The notes under the pieces are model-generated. The model ran no database searches and had not been told where the DNA came from. It was given only the letters and a program-made list of their open reading frames with translations. A DNA stretch of 64,000 nt from Hymenobacter sp. BT188 (lineage in GTDB: Bacteria; Bacteroidota; Bacteroidia; Cytophagales; Hymenobacteraceae). Of this stretch, positions 41,865-52,337 are shown in pieces (the first letter of the stretch is position 1; every line of letters starts with the position of its first letter). The stretch covers positions 434,001 to 498,000 of the forward strand of contig NZ_JACSCW010000002.1 in the NCBI RefSeq assembly GCF_014333585.1, in the 5' to 3' direction. Position numbers and translations under genes: made by a program.

Positions 41865-44186
41865 TTACTTAGTGATCAGCTTGTTTACTTCCGCCTCATT
41901 GACTTGTACCGGGTACTGAGTACGCAACTGCCCCAGCCATTGCTTTTCCAGATAATTCTGATAGTCGGAAGTAGCCTGGCCACGCGTTTCAGATAAGGAT
42001 TTAGGTCCGGCAGGTAGTGCTTTTTCAATGGTAACAGCATAGTAGCGGCCATCTTTCTGTACCGGATAAGTGCCCGGTCCACGGTCCATTACTTCATCTA
42101 CCACTTTGCTGTCGCCCTTCTGGAAGCTCTGCTTGATAATCTGCACGGCCAGGGGGTTCTTGGCATTCAGGTTCTCCTCCAATACAGCAGGGCTCGTGCT
42201 AGTCAGGGCGAGCAAGGCCGAAGCGTCAGCAGCTGGAGTCGTAGTCGTCTTCGTGCTGATGCGGTTAGCTGGTACGCCTTTACCCGTTAGGTGGGTTGCT
42301 ACTGCCGCCACACGGCGCTGAGCCAATGCAGCTGTTTCGCCCCGCTTTACCCGGCCAGTTATGGTCAAACTCAGGGTTGTATCAGCCGTCAGGCTAGCTG
42401 CCAAGCCGTCGAGGCTAGCTTGGGTGGCGGGCAAAATAGTAGCTTGACCTGTGCGAAAGGTTACTGGCAGCGGCTTGTTGCGCGTCACTTCGTAGCGACC
42501 AACTGCCAATTGCTTTTGAGCCTGAGTTAGCAACGCTGGCGAGGCCGCATTAATCATTGTGGCCTGTACACGAGGTCCCCACTGATAATTAGCTTGGTTA
42601 GCGGTGAAAAACTGCTGCAATCCCACTGTATCCGTCAGCGCCTTCGACCATACTTTCTCATCCATCAGCTGGAAAAGCAATATGCCGTCGCGGTACTCTT
42701 TTACCAGCATGCGATAGTCCTCATACTTGGTATCGAGGTTAGCCTTTTCAAATTCCGTCAGACTTTGATCCACATACTGATCGTACAACTGCTGCATCAC
42801 AAAGCGCGGATCAGCACCAGCGCGCGGGCGCTGGCTTTGCTGCACGTAGGTTAGGAAGTCCTTAATAGGATAGGCTTTGCCTTTGATGGTGAAGAGCGGA
42901 GCATCACTGCTTACAGCTATCTCGCCTTTTTTGCGCTTGCCACTTGGGAATTTGCTTAAGAAAGTGTCTGACTTGAAACGGCCATTTACCAGTGCTGTAT
43001 CGGCCTGGGCCAACAAAGCGTCACGTACGGGGGACATTTCTACAAACTGATTTTCCTGCCGAATGCGCTTGAGAAAGGCCGCCCGGTTTAGCTCCGAGCG
43101 CGAGTCCTTGGCTACTTTGCTCTTGAGGGTAGGAGCCATGGCCTCAAAAGTGGGTACAGGCTGCTTTTCGATAAGCTTGATAATATGCCAGCCATACGGC
43201 GTCTGAACCGGCGCCGAAATGTCGCCGGGCTTCTGAAGCTTAAAGGCTACTTCCTCGAAGCTTGGAATCATGCGTCCGGTGCCGAAAGCGGGCAACTCGC
43301 CACCATTGGCCGCCGAGCCAGCATCTTCCGAAAACTGCGTTACCAGCTTGTCCCAGTCTTCGCGCCGACGCAAGCGGGAGTACAACTCGTCCGCTTTCTT
43401 CTTAGCCGTTACTGAATCGGCCTTAGGCATGCCGGGCGTGGCCCGAATCATGAGGTGAGCTACTTTAATCTCGCCCTGCGCAGGTCGCACGTCGTTTACC
43501 TTAATCACGTGGTACCCAAAACGCGTCCGAACCGGGGCGGAAACTTCGCCGGCTTTGGTCTTATATGCTACGTTTTCAAATGGATACACCATCTGCATAG
43601 CCGTGAAATAGCCGAGCTGCCCGCCATTATCGCGAGCCGAAGGATCTTCCGAGGCCTGACGAGCTACTTGGTTGAAGTCTTCGCCGCTGGTAACGCGCTG
43701 GCGCAACGCCACCGCCTTCTGATAGGCTGCCAAGGTATCCCGTGGGTCAGCATCAGGAGCGACGCGCACCAAAATATGGGAGGCGCTGATCTCCTTGCTC
43801 AACCGGTCGTAGGCCTCCCGCACGAGTTGATCGGTCACGCTTTTCTCAGTCAGGTAAGGCTGGGCCAGCTGCTGCTTATAGCCGTCAAGCTCGCGCTGAA
43901 AGGCCTGCGTGGTATCGAGGCCACGCTGCTCTGCTTCCAGCACCTTCAGCTTGAAGTTGGTGTACAGATCCAGATACTCCGTCACGTTGGCACGGGTGCC
44001 GTAGTCGGGAGCCGTGGCGTTGTTTTTCCGGTATACGTAGGCAAATTCCGAGGCCGGTACTATCTGCTTTCCCAGCGTAACTACTGCCGGCTGCTTAGCG
44101 GCGGACGTTGTGGACTTGGTAGACTGGCATCCGATGGCCAGTAGCGCGCCAGCACCAAGGCTAGCGTACAAAATGCGTTTGGGCAT
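41865..44186 (-). CDS. Large parvulin-type lipoprotein with OmpA-like segment
   Basis: 773 residues. The lipoprotein signal (ASLGAGALLAIGC) is followed by two consecutive PpiC domains at about 120-225 (ISASHILVRVAPDADPRDTL, SEDPSARDNGGQLGYFTAMQ) and about 230-335 (KVAHLMIRATPGMPKADSVT, SEDAGSAANGGELPAFGTGR). A long PpiD-like helical region comes next. Near 600-660 a segment (LSLTITGRVKRGETAALAQR, RVAAVATHLTGKGVPANRIS) follows the pattern of an OmpA C-terminal peptidoglycan-binding domain, an unusual addition. I infer a periplasmic folding factor attached to the outer or inner membrane. The start is ATG 44186; the frame reaches 44225. Confidence 0.88.
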   Translation of the reverse strand: MPKRILYASLGAGALLAIGCQSTKSTTSAAKQPAVVTLGKQIVPASEFAYVYRKNNATAPDYGTRANVTEYLDLYTNFKLKVLEAEQRGLDTTQAFQRELDGYKQQLAQPYLTEKSVTDQLVREAYDRLSKEISASHILVRVAPDADPRDTLAAYQKAVALRQRVTSGEDFNQVARQASEDPSARDNGGQLGYFTAMQMVYPFENVAYKTKAGEVSAPVRTRFGYHVIKVNDVRPAQGEIKVAHLMIRATPGMPKADSVTAKKKADELYSRLRRREDWDKLVTQFSEDAGSAANGGELPAFGTGRMIPSFEEVAFKLQKPGDISAPVQTPYGWHIIKLIEKQPVPTFEAMAPTLKSKVAKDSRSELNRAAFLKRIRQENQFVEMSPVRDALLAQADTALVNGRFKSDTFLSKFPSGKRKKGEIAVSSDAPLFTIKGKAYPIKDFLTYVQQSQRPRAGADPRFVMQQLYDQYVDQSLTEFEKANLDTKYEDYRMLVKEYRDGILLFQLMDEKVWSKALTDTVGLQQFFTANQANYQWGPRVQATMINAASPALLTQAQKQLAVGRYEVTRNKPLPVTFRTGQATILPATQASLDGLAASLTADTTLSLTITGRVKRGETAALAQRRVAAVATHLTGKGVPANRISTKTTTTPAADASALLALTSTSPAVLEENLNAKNPLAVQIIKQSFQKGDSKVVDEVMDRGPGTYPVQKDGRYYAVTIEKALPAGPKSLSETRGQATSDYQNYLEKQWLGQLRTQYPVQVNEAEVNKLITK

Positions 44187-44310
44187 AAAGAAAAAAAGAT
44201 GCGACACGAACAATAACTCTATCATGACCCTGCGGGCCGAGTCGTTGCCAGATGCAATTTTACGGATTTTTTTTGGCCTAACTCAGCCTGCTATCAAACT
44301 GAGCGTGTAC

Positions 44311-44342
44311 AAAAAAGCCCCCCAGCGGCTGGGGGGCTTTTT
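44311..44342. terminator. G6-type bidirectional terminator
   Basis: AAAAAAGCCCCCCAGC, 2-base loop, GCTGGGGGGCTTTTT, placed just after the RsbW-like gene (minus strand). Confidence 0.9.
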
Positions 44343-44360
44343 GAAAATCTGAACGTTGGA

Positions 44361-44774
44361 CTACACCACTTTCTTGTAGAGCCGGCAAACGTTGTGGTTG
44401 CCGGAGGAAGAAAACTCGACGCGGTCCATAATGCGGTTGACGAGTGCCATGCCTACGCCGCCTTTCTTCCCGAGACGAATGTGCTCCAGCAAATCGGGTT
44501 CCCGAAAGGTGGATGGCAAATACGATTCCTTGCTGTCGTCTTCTATCTCGATGCCAAACATATGGTCTTCCATGGCCAGCTTGAGTTGCAGATACTGCGA
44601 TTCGTTCTCCGCATTGGCATGAATGATCAGATTGGCCACCACCTCATCAACGGCCAGTACAATCTGGTTGATGTGCAATTCGGATAAGTGGTACACAGAC
44701 AGATAGGCGCTCACGAAGTCGCGTACTGTCTTCAGGTTAGCCCGGCTACAACTTATGCGAATTACGTTTTTCAT
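44361..44774 (-). CDS. RsbW-like anti-sigma serine kinase (HATPase)
   Basis: 137 residues. It has the compact ATPase fold of anti-sigma kinases: helix LHINQIVLAVDEVVANLIIH with the N-box Glu/Asn, IEIEDDSKESYLPSTF as the G1-like loop, and LGKKGGVGMALVNRIMDRVE as the glycine-rich lid. In partner-switch systems this kinase phosphorylates the STAS protein encoded next door and sequesters a target. It is the last gene of the three-gene minus-strand set. Confidence 0.9.
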   Translation of the reverse strand: MKNVIRISCSRANLKTVRDFVSAYLSVYHLSELHINQIVLAVDEVVANLIIHANAENESQYLQLKLAMEDHMFGIEIEDDSKESYLPSTFREPDLLEHIRLGKKGGVGMALVNRIMDRVEFSSSGNHNVCRLYKKVV

Positions 44775-44795
44775 CCCCTCGTTACACTGTCAAGC

Positions 44796-45134
44796 TTATA
44801 TAGCAGTCGCCTCCGACTCGGAAGGCACGATGGTCATCAGCGTATCTAACCCCAGAATCTCAAATACGTTGTGCACTTTTTCCTGCATGTTAAAAAATAC
44901 CAATTTCACATTGGCATCCTGGAAGCGCTGTAAGTGGGAAATGAATACGCCAAGGCCTGCGGAAGAAATGTAGTTCAGGCGCTGGCAATCAATTAATACT
45001 TTCTGATAATTCAGGATTTCGGGCTTGGTTAGTTCCGTATCAAGAATCACAGAAGAGCTAGCATCCAACTCGCCATCGAGGCTGAGCGTGAGCGTGTGCG
45101 CGGTGGTTTGTTGCGTGATTTTCATAGGACCCAT
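44796..45134 (-). CDS. STAS-domain anti-anti-sigma factor (RsbV-like)
   Basis: 112 residues (109 if the second ATG at 45125 is used). The STAS fold reads LTLSLDGELDASSSVILDTE, then VLIDCQRLNYISSAGLGVFI. The Ser in YISSAGLG is the classical phosphorylation site of RsbV/SpoIIAA. It should be phosphorylated by the neighbouring kinase and dephosphorylated by the neighbouring phosphatase. The gaps are 6 and 21 bases, indicating one operon. Confidence 0.92.
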   Translation of the reverse strand: MGPMKITQQTTAHTLTLSLDGELDASSSVILDTELTKPEILNYQKVLIDCQRLNYISSAGLGVFISHLQRFQDANVKLVFFNMQEKVHNVFEILGLDTLMTIVPSESEATAI

Positions 45135-45139
45135 CTACG

Positions 45140-47236
45140 TCAGACAATTGGTTCTGGTTGGGACGCCCGGAACTTGATAACAAGCAAGGTCTGGTCGTCG
45201 TGCATTGGCTGACCGCGGCTGAATTCCGCTAGGTCTTCCAGAATCATATTCTTGATTTCGTCGGCCTCAAGGTAATACGTACGCTCCAGCATCTGTTGCA
45301 GACGATCCTCGCCGTATTCTTCCTTATTTGCCCCCCGTGCTTCCACAATGCCATCTGTGTAGATTACCATTACGTCACCAGGGTTATAATCGTAGAATTG
45401 GTTCTTAATATGTTTTTCGTAGGCGTCGTGGCGAATAATGCCCAAGCCTAAGCCCGCCGTGCGGAAGTACGACACTTCCTCCTTGATGGAATGGTAATAT
45501 AGTGTGTGACAATGACCGGCTCGTGCAAAAACAAAGCCACGGTTCTCATAATCTATTATATATAGAGATGCTGTAATAAAAGACGACTTTTCGAGACAAT
45601 GAACCAAGGCTTTGTTGGCCATAGCCATAAACTTGCTGGGCACCGGAAACTTCTCGCGCTCATTGCGGGCCAATGGATTTTCCTGCATCAGAGCATGGAA
45701 AATACCTTTCATTTGGGCCATATGAAAAGCCGCCGTAATGCCCTTACCCGACACATCACCGATCAGAATGGCAAGGCGCTGACCCGGTAGGTGCAAGAAG
45801 TCGTAAAAATCGCCCCCCACTTCCTTGGCAGCCATCGCATGTGAGCTGATTTCAAACCAATTATCAATAGGCAGGTCCTTCGGAATCAAACTTTCCTGTA
45901 CGGTGGAAGCAATTTTAAGCTCCTCCTGCACACGCTCATTCTGAATAGAAGCCGCAACTAGCTGAAGGTTCTCGATGCTAAGAATCGTCTGGCTGGTGAA
46001 GGTTTGCAGAATGCCCAGATTCTCACGATCAAAGCCCTGAGGCTGATTTTTTAGCATGTACAAAGCCCCATACTGGCGCTTTGTAGAGCGCAAAGGCATC
46101 ACGATAAGCGAACCGAAAGGTAGGCCTAAACTGCGAAAGCCGCTGCTATTGGGCAGGTCATTATTCAGGTACTCAATGTGGCCCAAGTTGTAATCTGCCA
46201 GCAGCCCCCGAATAGCAGTGCACTGTTCCTCGGTGATGTGGTAGCGCTGACCTTTATACATTTCGTCGCTCGCCTCTACATCAAGCCAAGCGGCGTCGGC
46301 CTCCACGGTTTGCACGGTAGCATCGAAGAGCATACTGTATACGTCTTCTTCCGTCTGACCACGCTGGATAAGCTGCGTAAGGCGCTGCAGACTTAAAATT
46401 TCCTCTCGCTTCTGCTCAAAGACGCCCGCTGTGGGCAAATTAAAGAACGTAACAAACAGCCCCATCACGGCATAGAAAGCCGCGAAAAATACTGTAAGCA
46501 GTAAAAACGCATGCTGAGACTCAGGAGCTATCAGCTTAGGATCGTACTGAATTCGCACGAAGTAGGCCACAAAAATGGTCATGCACAGCAGGATAGCTAG
46601 TTGCATAAATACCACCTCCCACTTCTGCCGCCGGTTCAGATAGGCCACCCATTTCTGGTTGCCGCTCAGATACACACCAAAAATGGCCAATCCACCAATA
46701 ACTAACAGCGATACGGGGGTTGGCAACTCCCAGCCCAACAGCCGGAATAGCAGCGTGCCACCTAACAGGATTTCAAAAAACTCCCACTCGCGGCGCAGCC
46801 TGCCCGAAGACCGGAACAGCACCAATGACCGCCACGTGTAGGTCGTGCTGGCCAAGAAAAGAATGAACAGACCTAAGTTGATGGTATAAATAACCGCGAA
46901 AAAGGTCCGGTCGCTACTTGGTAGCTGGTACTGTACAAAGCGCTCCAGTAAGTGTAGGGCAACACAAATACTGGCCAGTATACCTGGTCCGAGCACTAAT
47001 CGACGGAACAAACCGACAAAGTCGGTGCCCCGCAACGGGTCCGGCTGGAGACGGTAGTACATAAATACTCCGGCAGCAAAAACAGCTTGGGCAACCAGAA
47101 TCACCCACTCAGGTGGGGCAGATAGAGAAGCCGTTTCAGGCTGGCTAGCGCGAAGAAGCGTACTAACCAGCAGCACGACCCAGCTAATTAGCGTAAGGGG
47201 TAATAGCGTGGCTGTTAGCCTCTGGCTAGAGGGCAT
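45140..47236 (-). CDS. Membrane PP2C/SpoIIE-type phosphatase with GAF domain (RsbU-like)
   Basis: 698 residues. The N-terminal 265 include about seven membrane spans (LLPLTLISWVVLLVSTLL, WVILVAQAVFAAGVFMYY, VVFMQLAILLCMTIFVAYFV, AFLLLTVFFAAFYAVMGLFV). A GAF-like domain follows at about 290-430 (IVMPLRSTKRQYGALYML). A short coiled linker (LKIASTVQESLIPKDLP) leads to the SpoIIE phosphatase (470-690). Its metal-binding Asp residues are visible in VGGDFYDFL, IGDVSGKGITAAFHMAQ, VIYTDGIVEA and MHDDQTLLVIK. It should reactivate the STAS protein. A perfect 14-base palindrome lies about 20 bases before its start. Confidence 0.92.
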   Translation of the reverse strand: MPSSQRLTATLLPLTLISWVVLLVSTLLRASQPETASLSAPPEWVILVAQAVFAAGVFMYYRLQPDPLRGTDFVGLFRRLVLGPGILASICVALHLLERFVQYQLPSSDRTFFAVIYTINLGLFILFLASTTYTWRSLVLFRSSGRLRREWEFFEILLGGTLLFRLLGWELPTPVSLLVIGGLAIFGVYLSGNQKWVAYLNRRQKWEVVFMQLAILLCMTIFVAYFVRIQYDPKLIAPESQHAFLLLTVFFAAFYAVMGLFVTFFNLPTAGVFEQKREEILSLQRLTQLIQRGQTEEDVYSMLFDATVQTVEADAAWLDVEASDEMYKGQRYHITEEQCTAIRGLLADYNLGHIEYLNNDLPNSSGFRSLGLPFGSLIVMPLRSTKRQYGALYMLKNQPQGFDRENLGILQTFTSQTILSIENLQLVAASIQNERVQEELKIASTVQESLIPKDLPIDNWFEISSHAMAAKEVGGDFYDFLHLPGQRLAILIGDVSGKGITAAFHMAQMKGIFHALMQENPLARNEREKFPVPSKFMAMANKALVHCLEKSSFITASLYIIDYENRGFVFARAGHCHTLYYHSIKEEVSYFRTAGLGLGIIRHDAYEKHIKNQFYDYNPGDVMVIYTDGIVEARGANKEEYGEDRLQQMLERTYYLEADEIKNMILEDLAEFSRGQPMHDDQTLLVIKFRASQPEPIV

Positions 47237-47255
47237 AGAGAGTAATTAAATACAA

Positions 47256-47269
47256 ATTACGCGTAATTA
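47256..47269. promoter_or_regulatory. Perfect 14-base palindrome, candidate operator
   Basis: AATTACGCGTAATT equals its own reverse complement, 20 bases upstream of the phosphatase ATG (minus strand). It is a good size for a small dimeric regulator. No matching regulator is in the window. Confidence 0.4.
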
Positions 47270-47560
47270 AGAAACAACCGGAGCAAACTGAAAGATTGAG
47301 CAAGATAAAGCCTTATAAATTAAGTAAGGCCTGATGTCTTTTCGCTTATCCACGACCTGCATTCAGGATAAGACGGCTCCGAATTGGGGCCACCTAAAGT
47401 AATCTAAATCTGTATGAGTCGATTATAGGCTGTAGAAAGCACATTATATAAACTCTATGTCTACGTACTTATGGCGGTTTTTTTGAGTACAAATACAGGG
47501 CCTGAGTTATTTGTTGTATGCTTTCGACCGGACAGAAAGGCGGGCTTATTAGTCATAAGA

Positions 47561-47588
47561 ATGCCACCAGCTGATAAGCTGGTGGCAT
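47561..47588. terminator. Hairpin downstream of guaB
   Basis: ATGCCACCAGC pairs with GCTGGTGGCAT around TGATAA-type loop bases. The minus-strand tail (ATTCTTATGAC) is only moderately T-rich. Confidence 0.7.
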
Positions 47589-47615
47589 AGTATAATTCAA
47601 TATAAACGCGTGGAG

Positions 47616-49112
<1,497 letters not shown>

Positions 49113-49306
49113 TTATTGCCGGGTAAAGCTACGACGAAAAGTTGGGTTACGTCGCTGAGATTGAGAATCTTCTCATTATTAAATGGTGAAGCAACCCAAC
49201 AAAGGGGCCTTTGTCAGGCATGTTTATCAAAGATTTGCCCCCAATGACCCCATATAAAAAGGACCGGGGCAGGCCTGGCCTAGGAGTACGCAATAGGGGT
49301 GCTCCC

Positions 49307-51847
49307 TTACTTTAAGCCATTTTGCCGACGCGTGCCCCGCCTAGGTTCCGCTTCCAGGGGGTTATCGGGCCAGTAATGTTTCGGATAACGGCCGCGCATA
49401 TCCTTGCGTACCTCGAAGTAGCCCGTGGCCCAGAAAGAGCGCAGATCCCGCGTGACCTGTACGGGTCGGTGGCCGGGCGAAAGCAAGTGCATAGTAAGCG
49501 GAATTTGCCCCCCAGCTACTCGCGGCGTATCCAAAAGCCCAAAAACCTCCTGTAAGCGCACCGCCAGCGCGGGCGCTGCGGAGTCAGCGTAGTTAATGCG
49601 AATGCGCGAGCCGGTTGGAACCACAATATGGGAAGGCGCTAAACGGTCCAGCTCTTGGCGTTGCGCCCAGCCGCTCGGCAACCAGCTCAGCAGGGCTTCA
49701 CTTAAATCCAGCCGGTTTACCTCGGCAAGAGAGCGCATGCCTATAAGAAAAGGTCCAAGCCACTCTGATAGACGGAGTTGTAGAGCAGCATCTGACACAT
49801 CAGGCCACTCAGTAGAGCTTATATGGTGCAGAAAAGCCAGCCGCTCGCGCAAATGCTGCGCCTCTTCAGTCCAAGGCAAGCGTACAATTCCCTGACGTTG
49901 TAACCCATGCAGTAAAGCTTCTTCTACAGCGGCCGGATCAGGTTGGGAAAGTGGCTGGTCAGCGAGAGTTAGCGCTCCCAAACGACGCAGACGGCGGGCG
50001 ACCACTCGCCCAGCGGCCTCATCCCAGCGTACTTCTTCTGAATTGGTTATGAGCTCTGGGAAATGATGTTCGAGTTCGGCGCGGTCGAGGGGGGCAGCAA
50101 GTACGGCACGCGGCGCGGTGGCATTCCCATCCAGGTGAGCCACGGCAAAAAACACAGCTTCCTGACCAAAATGCTCGGCTGGCAACAAGGCGCGCTGACC
50201 AGTTACGAGTCGGACGCGCTCGGGCGTTTCGCGCTGGGCCAGGCGGTCGGGGTAAGCAAGGGCAGCCAGCAGGCCGGCCGCATCAGGTTCAATAGTGGAA
50301 TTAAGAACATTAGCCCGATTTCGGAGCACTACTGCTGCCTCACGTACTCTGTGCATGGCTCCGCTATCGGGCACCAAGCCGGGCAGGGGCGTCCGACCCG
50401 TCATTAGGGCTTCAAGACGCAGACGCAAATCGGGTGGGGCGGGGGCGCTGTCGGCTGGTCGCAATAGGTCGCGTTCCGTGAGCAAAGCAGCTAATGCGCA
50501 GGCAGTGGAGCCGTGTCCCGCTTCTTTGCCTCGTAGTACCAGATGGCCTAAACGAGGGACCAACCCCAGCCCAGCTAAAGCACGACCATGCGGCGTTGGA
50601 GGTCCGGGGGGCAAAATAGCGCCCAACCTGACCAGCAAGTCGCGGGCCTGTGCTAGGGCCGGAGCAGGTGGCGCATCAAGCCAGCGCAAAGCAGCTGGGT
50701 CGTAGGTTCCCCATAGCGCCAACTCAAGGGCAAGGCCACTCAAGTCGGCGGTAAGGATTTCGGGGGGCAAATGTGCCGGACGTTCAGCATGCTCAGCTTC
50801 AGTCCAAAGGCGTACGCAGGTTCCTGGCCCTAAACGGCCGGCGCGCCCACGGCGTTGGTCGGCCGCAGCCTGACTCACGGGGACCGTTTGGAGCGTGCTC
50901 AAGCCCGTGCGGGGCTCAAAGTGTGGGACTCGGGCGTAACCCCCATCAATCACCACTCGCACTCCTTCAATGGTCAAGCTGGTCTCAGCAATGCTGGTGG
51001 CCAATACTATTTTGCGGCGCCCTGCCAGTGCAGGTCGAAGAGCCGCATCCTGCTGCTCAGCGGGCAACTCACCATGCAGCACATGCACGTCAACAGCAGG
51101 CGCCAGTGTGCCGACTAGGCGCTCAGCCACGCGGCGCTGATCAGCTAGGCCAGGCAGAAACACCAGCACGTCGCCGAGCGGATGATGAGCCAGCGCCTCA
51201 CGAATAGCAGTCGGTACCAAGGCAGTCAGGCGCTCGGTGGGGCGATTTCCGGCCGCTGCAACCCGACTGGGGGGCAAATAATGCGTACTGACCGGATGTT
51301 GCAGACCTGCGCTTCGTACTACTGGCGCTCCCAGCCAAGTGCCCAAGCGCTCTGCTTCCAGCGTAGCACTCATGATAAGAATTCGCAAGTCGGGGCGCAG
51401 TACTGCCTGGGCATCAAGGGCCAGGGCTAAGCCCAAGTCGGCCTGCACGCTGCGCTCATGAAACTCATCAAACAGCACGGCCGCTACACCTTCCAGCGCC
51501 GGATCATCCTGCAACATGCGCGTCAGAATGACCTCCGTAGCTACTTCAATGCGGGTTTTGGCCGAAATCCGACTTTCTAATCGCACCCGATAACCCACGG
51601 TTTGTCCTACCGGCTCGCCGAGGAGCTGAGCCATGCGTGCCGCCGCCGCCCGTGCGGCAAGCCGCCGCGGTTCGAGCACGATAATGCGCCCGGTGGGCGG
51701 CATCCAGGGTGCGTTTAGCAAAGCCAGCGGAACCAATGTCGTTTTGCCCGCTCCCGGCGGCGCCTGCAATACGGCGCAATTCGTTGAGCCAAGCGTAGAA
51801 AGTAGCTCGGGTAGGGCCGCGCGAATAGGCAGATCTGGGAGTTGCAA
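49307..51847 (-). CDS. hrpB: ATP-dependent DEAH helicase HrpB
   Basis: 846 residues. DEAH-type motor motifs are visible: Walker A VLQAPPGAGKTTLVPLALL, motif II as DEFHERS (here FDEFHERSVQADLG), motif III MSATLEAERL, TSIAETSLTIEGVRVVIDGG and QRRGRAGRLGPG. The C-terminal half is the HrpB-specific region. Function in most bacteria is unclear; RNA helicase roles are presumed. Only TTG 51847 can start the protein: a stop lies three codons further upstream and no ATG precedes the Walker A motif. That start fits the family's usual N-terminus (LPIRAALPELL). Confidence 0.93.
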   Translation of the reverse strand: MQLPDLPIRAALPELLSTLGSTNCAVLQAPPGAGKTTLVPLALLNAPWMPPTGRIIVLEPRRLAARAAAARMAQLLGEPVGQTVGYRVRLESRISAKTRIEVATEVILTRMLQDDPALEGVAAVLFDEFHERSVQADLGLALALDAQAVLRPDLRILIMSATLEAERLGTWLGAPVVRSAGLQHPVSTHYLPPSRVAAAGNRPTERLTALVPTAIREALAHHPLGDVLVFLPGLADQRRVAERLVGTLAPAVDVHVLHGELPAEQQDAALRPALAGRRKIVLATSIAETSLTIEGVRVVIDGGYARVPHFEPRTGLSTLQTVPVSQAAADQRRGRAGRLGPGTCVRLWTEAEHAERPAHLPPEILTADLSGLALELALWGTYDPAALRWLDAPPAPALAQARDLLVRLGAILPPGPPTPHGRALAGLGLVPRLGHLVLRGKEAGHGSTACALAALLTERDLLRPADSAPAPPDLRLRLEALMTGRTPLPGLVPDSGAMHRVREAAVVLRNRANVLNSTIEPDAAGLLAALAYPDRLAQRETPERVRLVTGQRALLPAEHFGQEAVFFAVAHLDGNATAPRAVLAAPLDRAELEHHFPELITNSEEVRWDEAAGRVVARRLRRLGALTLADQPLSQPDPAAVEEALLHGLQRQGIVRLPWTEEAQHLRERLAFLHHISSTEWPDVSDAALQLRLSEWLGPFLIGMRSLAEVNRLDLSEALLSWLPSGWAQRQELDRLAPSHIVVPTGSRIRINYADSAAPALAVRLQEVFGLLDTPRVAGGQIPLTMHLLSPGHRPVQVTRDLRSFWATGYFEVRKDMRGRYPKHYWPDNPLEAEPRRGTRRQNGLK

Positions 51848-51914
51848 GTCGATGGATTATGTAGAATATCTTATCTGGAAGGTGGATGTATGCCAGCCAG
51901 ACCGTTATGACCAA

Positions 51915-52238
51915 CTAATATATCGCTACTGAAGGGTCAACCTGTACGCTCCAAGCATGAATTCCTCCTCGCAGATTCAGTAGGTTCGTGAGGCCATGAC
52001 GATGCTGCAAATAACCCAGCGCCTGCGCCGAGCGGACTCCGTGGTGGCATATCAGAACTACCGGCCGGTCGGTGGCCAGCTTTTCTACGTGCTGCGGAAT
52101 ATCGCCCAAAGGCAGCAGCAAACTGCCTTCTATATGACAGTATTCATACTCCTCCGGCTCGCGCACGTCCACGAGTTGCAGCAATTCGCCACGCTGTAGA
52201 CGGGCGTGCAGATCTTGAGGAGTGAGTTCAGGAAGCAT
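51915..52238 (-). CDS. Rhodanese-like domain protein
   Basis: A single rhodanese domain of 107 residues. The active-site loop has the catalytic Cys near residue 64 (VVLICHHGVRSAQALGYL). LQLVDVREPEEYEYCHIEGS is the conserved entry motif and LTNLLNLRGGIHAWS the end. Such proteins shuttle sulfane sulfur in thiosulfate or tRNA-thiolation reactions; the substrate here is unknown. Confidence 0.92.
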   Translation of the reverse strand: MLPELTPQDLHARLQRGELLQLVDVREPEEYEYCHIEGSLLLPLGDIPQHVEKLATDRPVVLICHHGVRSAQALGYLQHRHGLTNLLNLRGGIHAWSVQVDPSVAIY

Positions 52239-52301
52239 AGCGTAAGGTTAGGGTTGGGCTGCAAAAAGGCGGCTGGGGGGCAAAAATAAGGGAAGCCTTG
52301 C

Positions 52302-52309
52302 TACCTTCG
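52302..52309 (+). promoter_or_regulatory. Candidate -7 element of the pnuC operon
   Basis: TACCTTCG is a TAnnTTTG-like sequence 29 bases before the GTG start at 52338. A GGGGGGCAAAAATA copy sits directly upstream. The -33 part is not clear. Confidence 0.3.
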
Positions 52310-52337
52310 GTCTTTCCCATGGTCTAAACAACAGTGT

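Larger units (their letters stand above)
47237..47615. other. Intergenic region between guaB and the partner-switch operon
   Basis: No ORF is supported. It contains the palindrome AATTACGCGTAATT at 47256-47269 next to the phosphatase start, then AT-rich DNA with short direct T-runs, and the guaB terminator at 47561-47588. The partner-switch promoter must lie here. Confidence 0.5.

Noticed and set aside
43455..44144. 229-residue frame antisense to the large PPIase gene
   Set aside because: It is entirely within the confirmed coding region of the opposite strand and shows no domain; a shadow frame.
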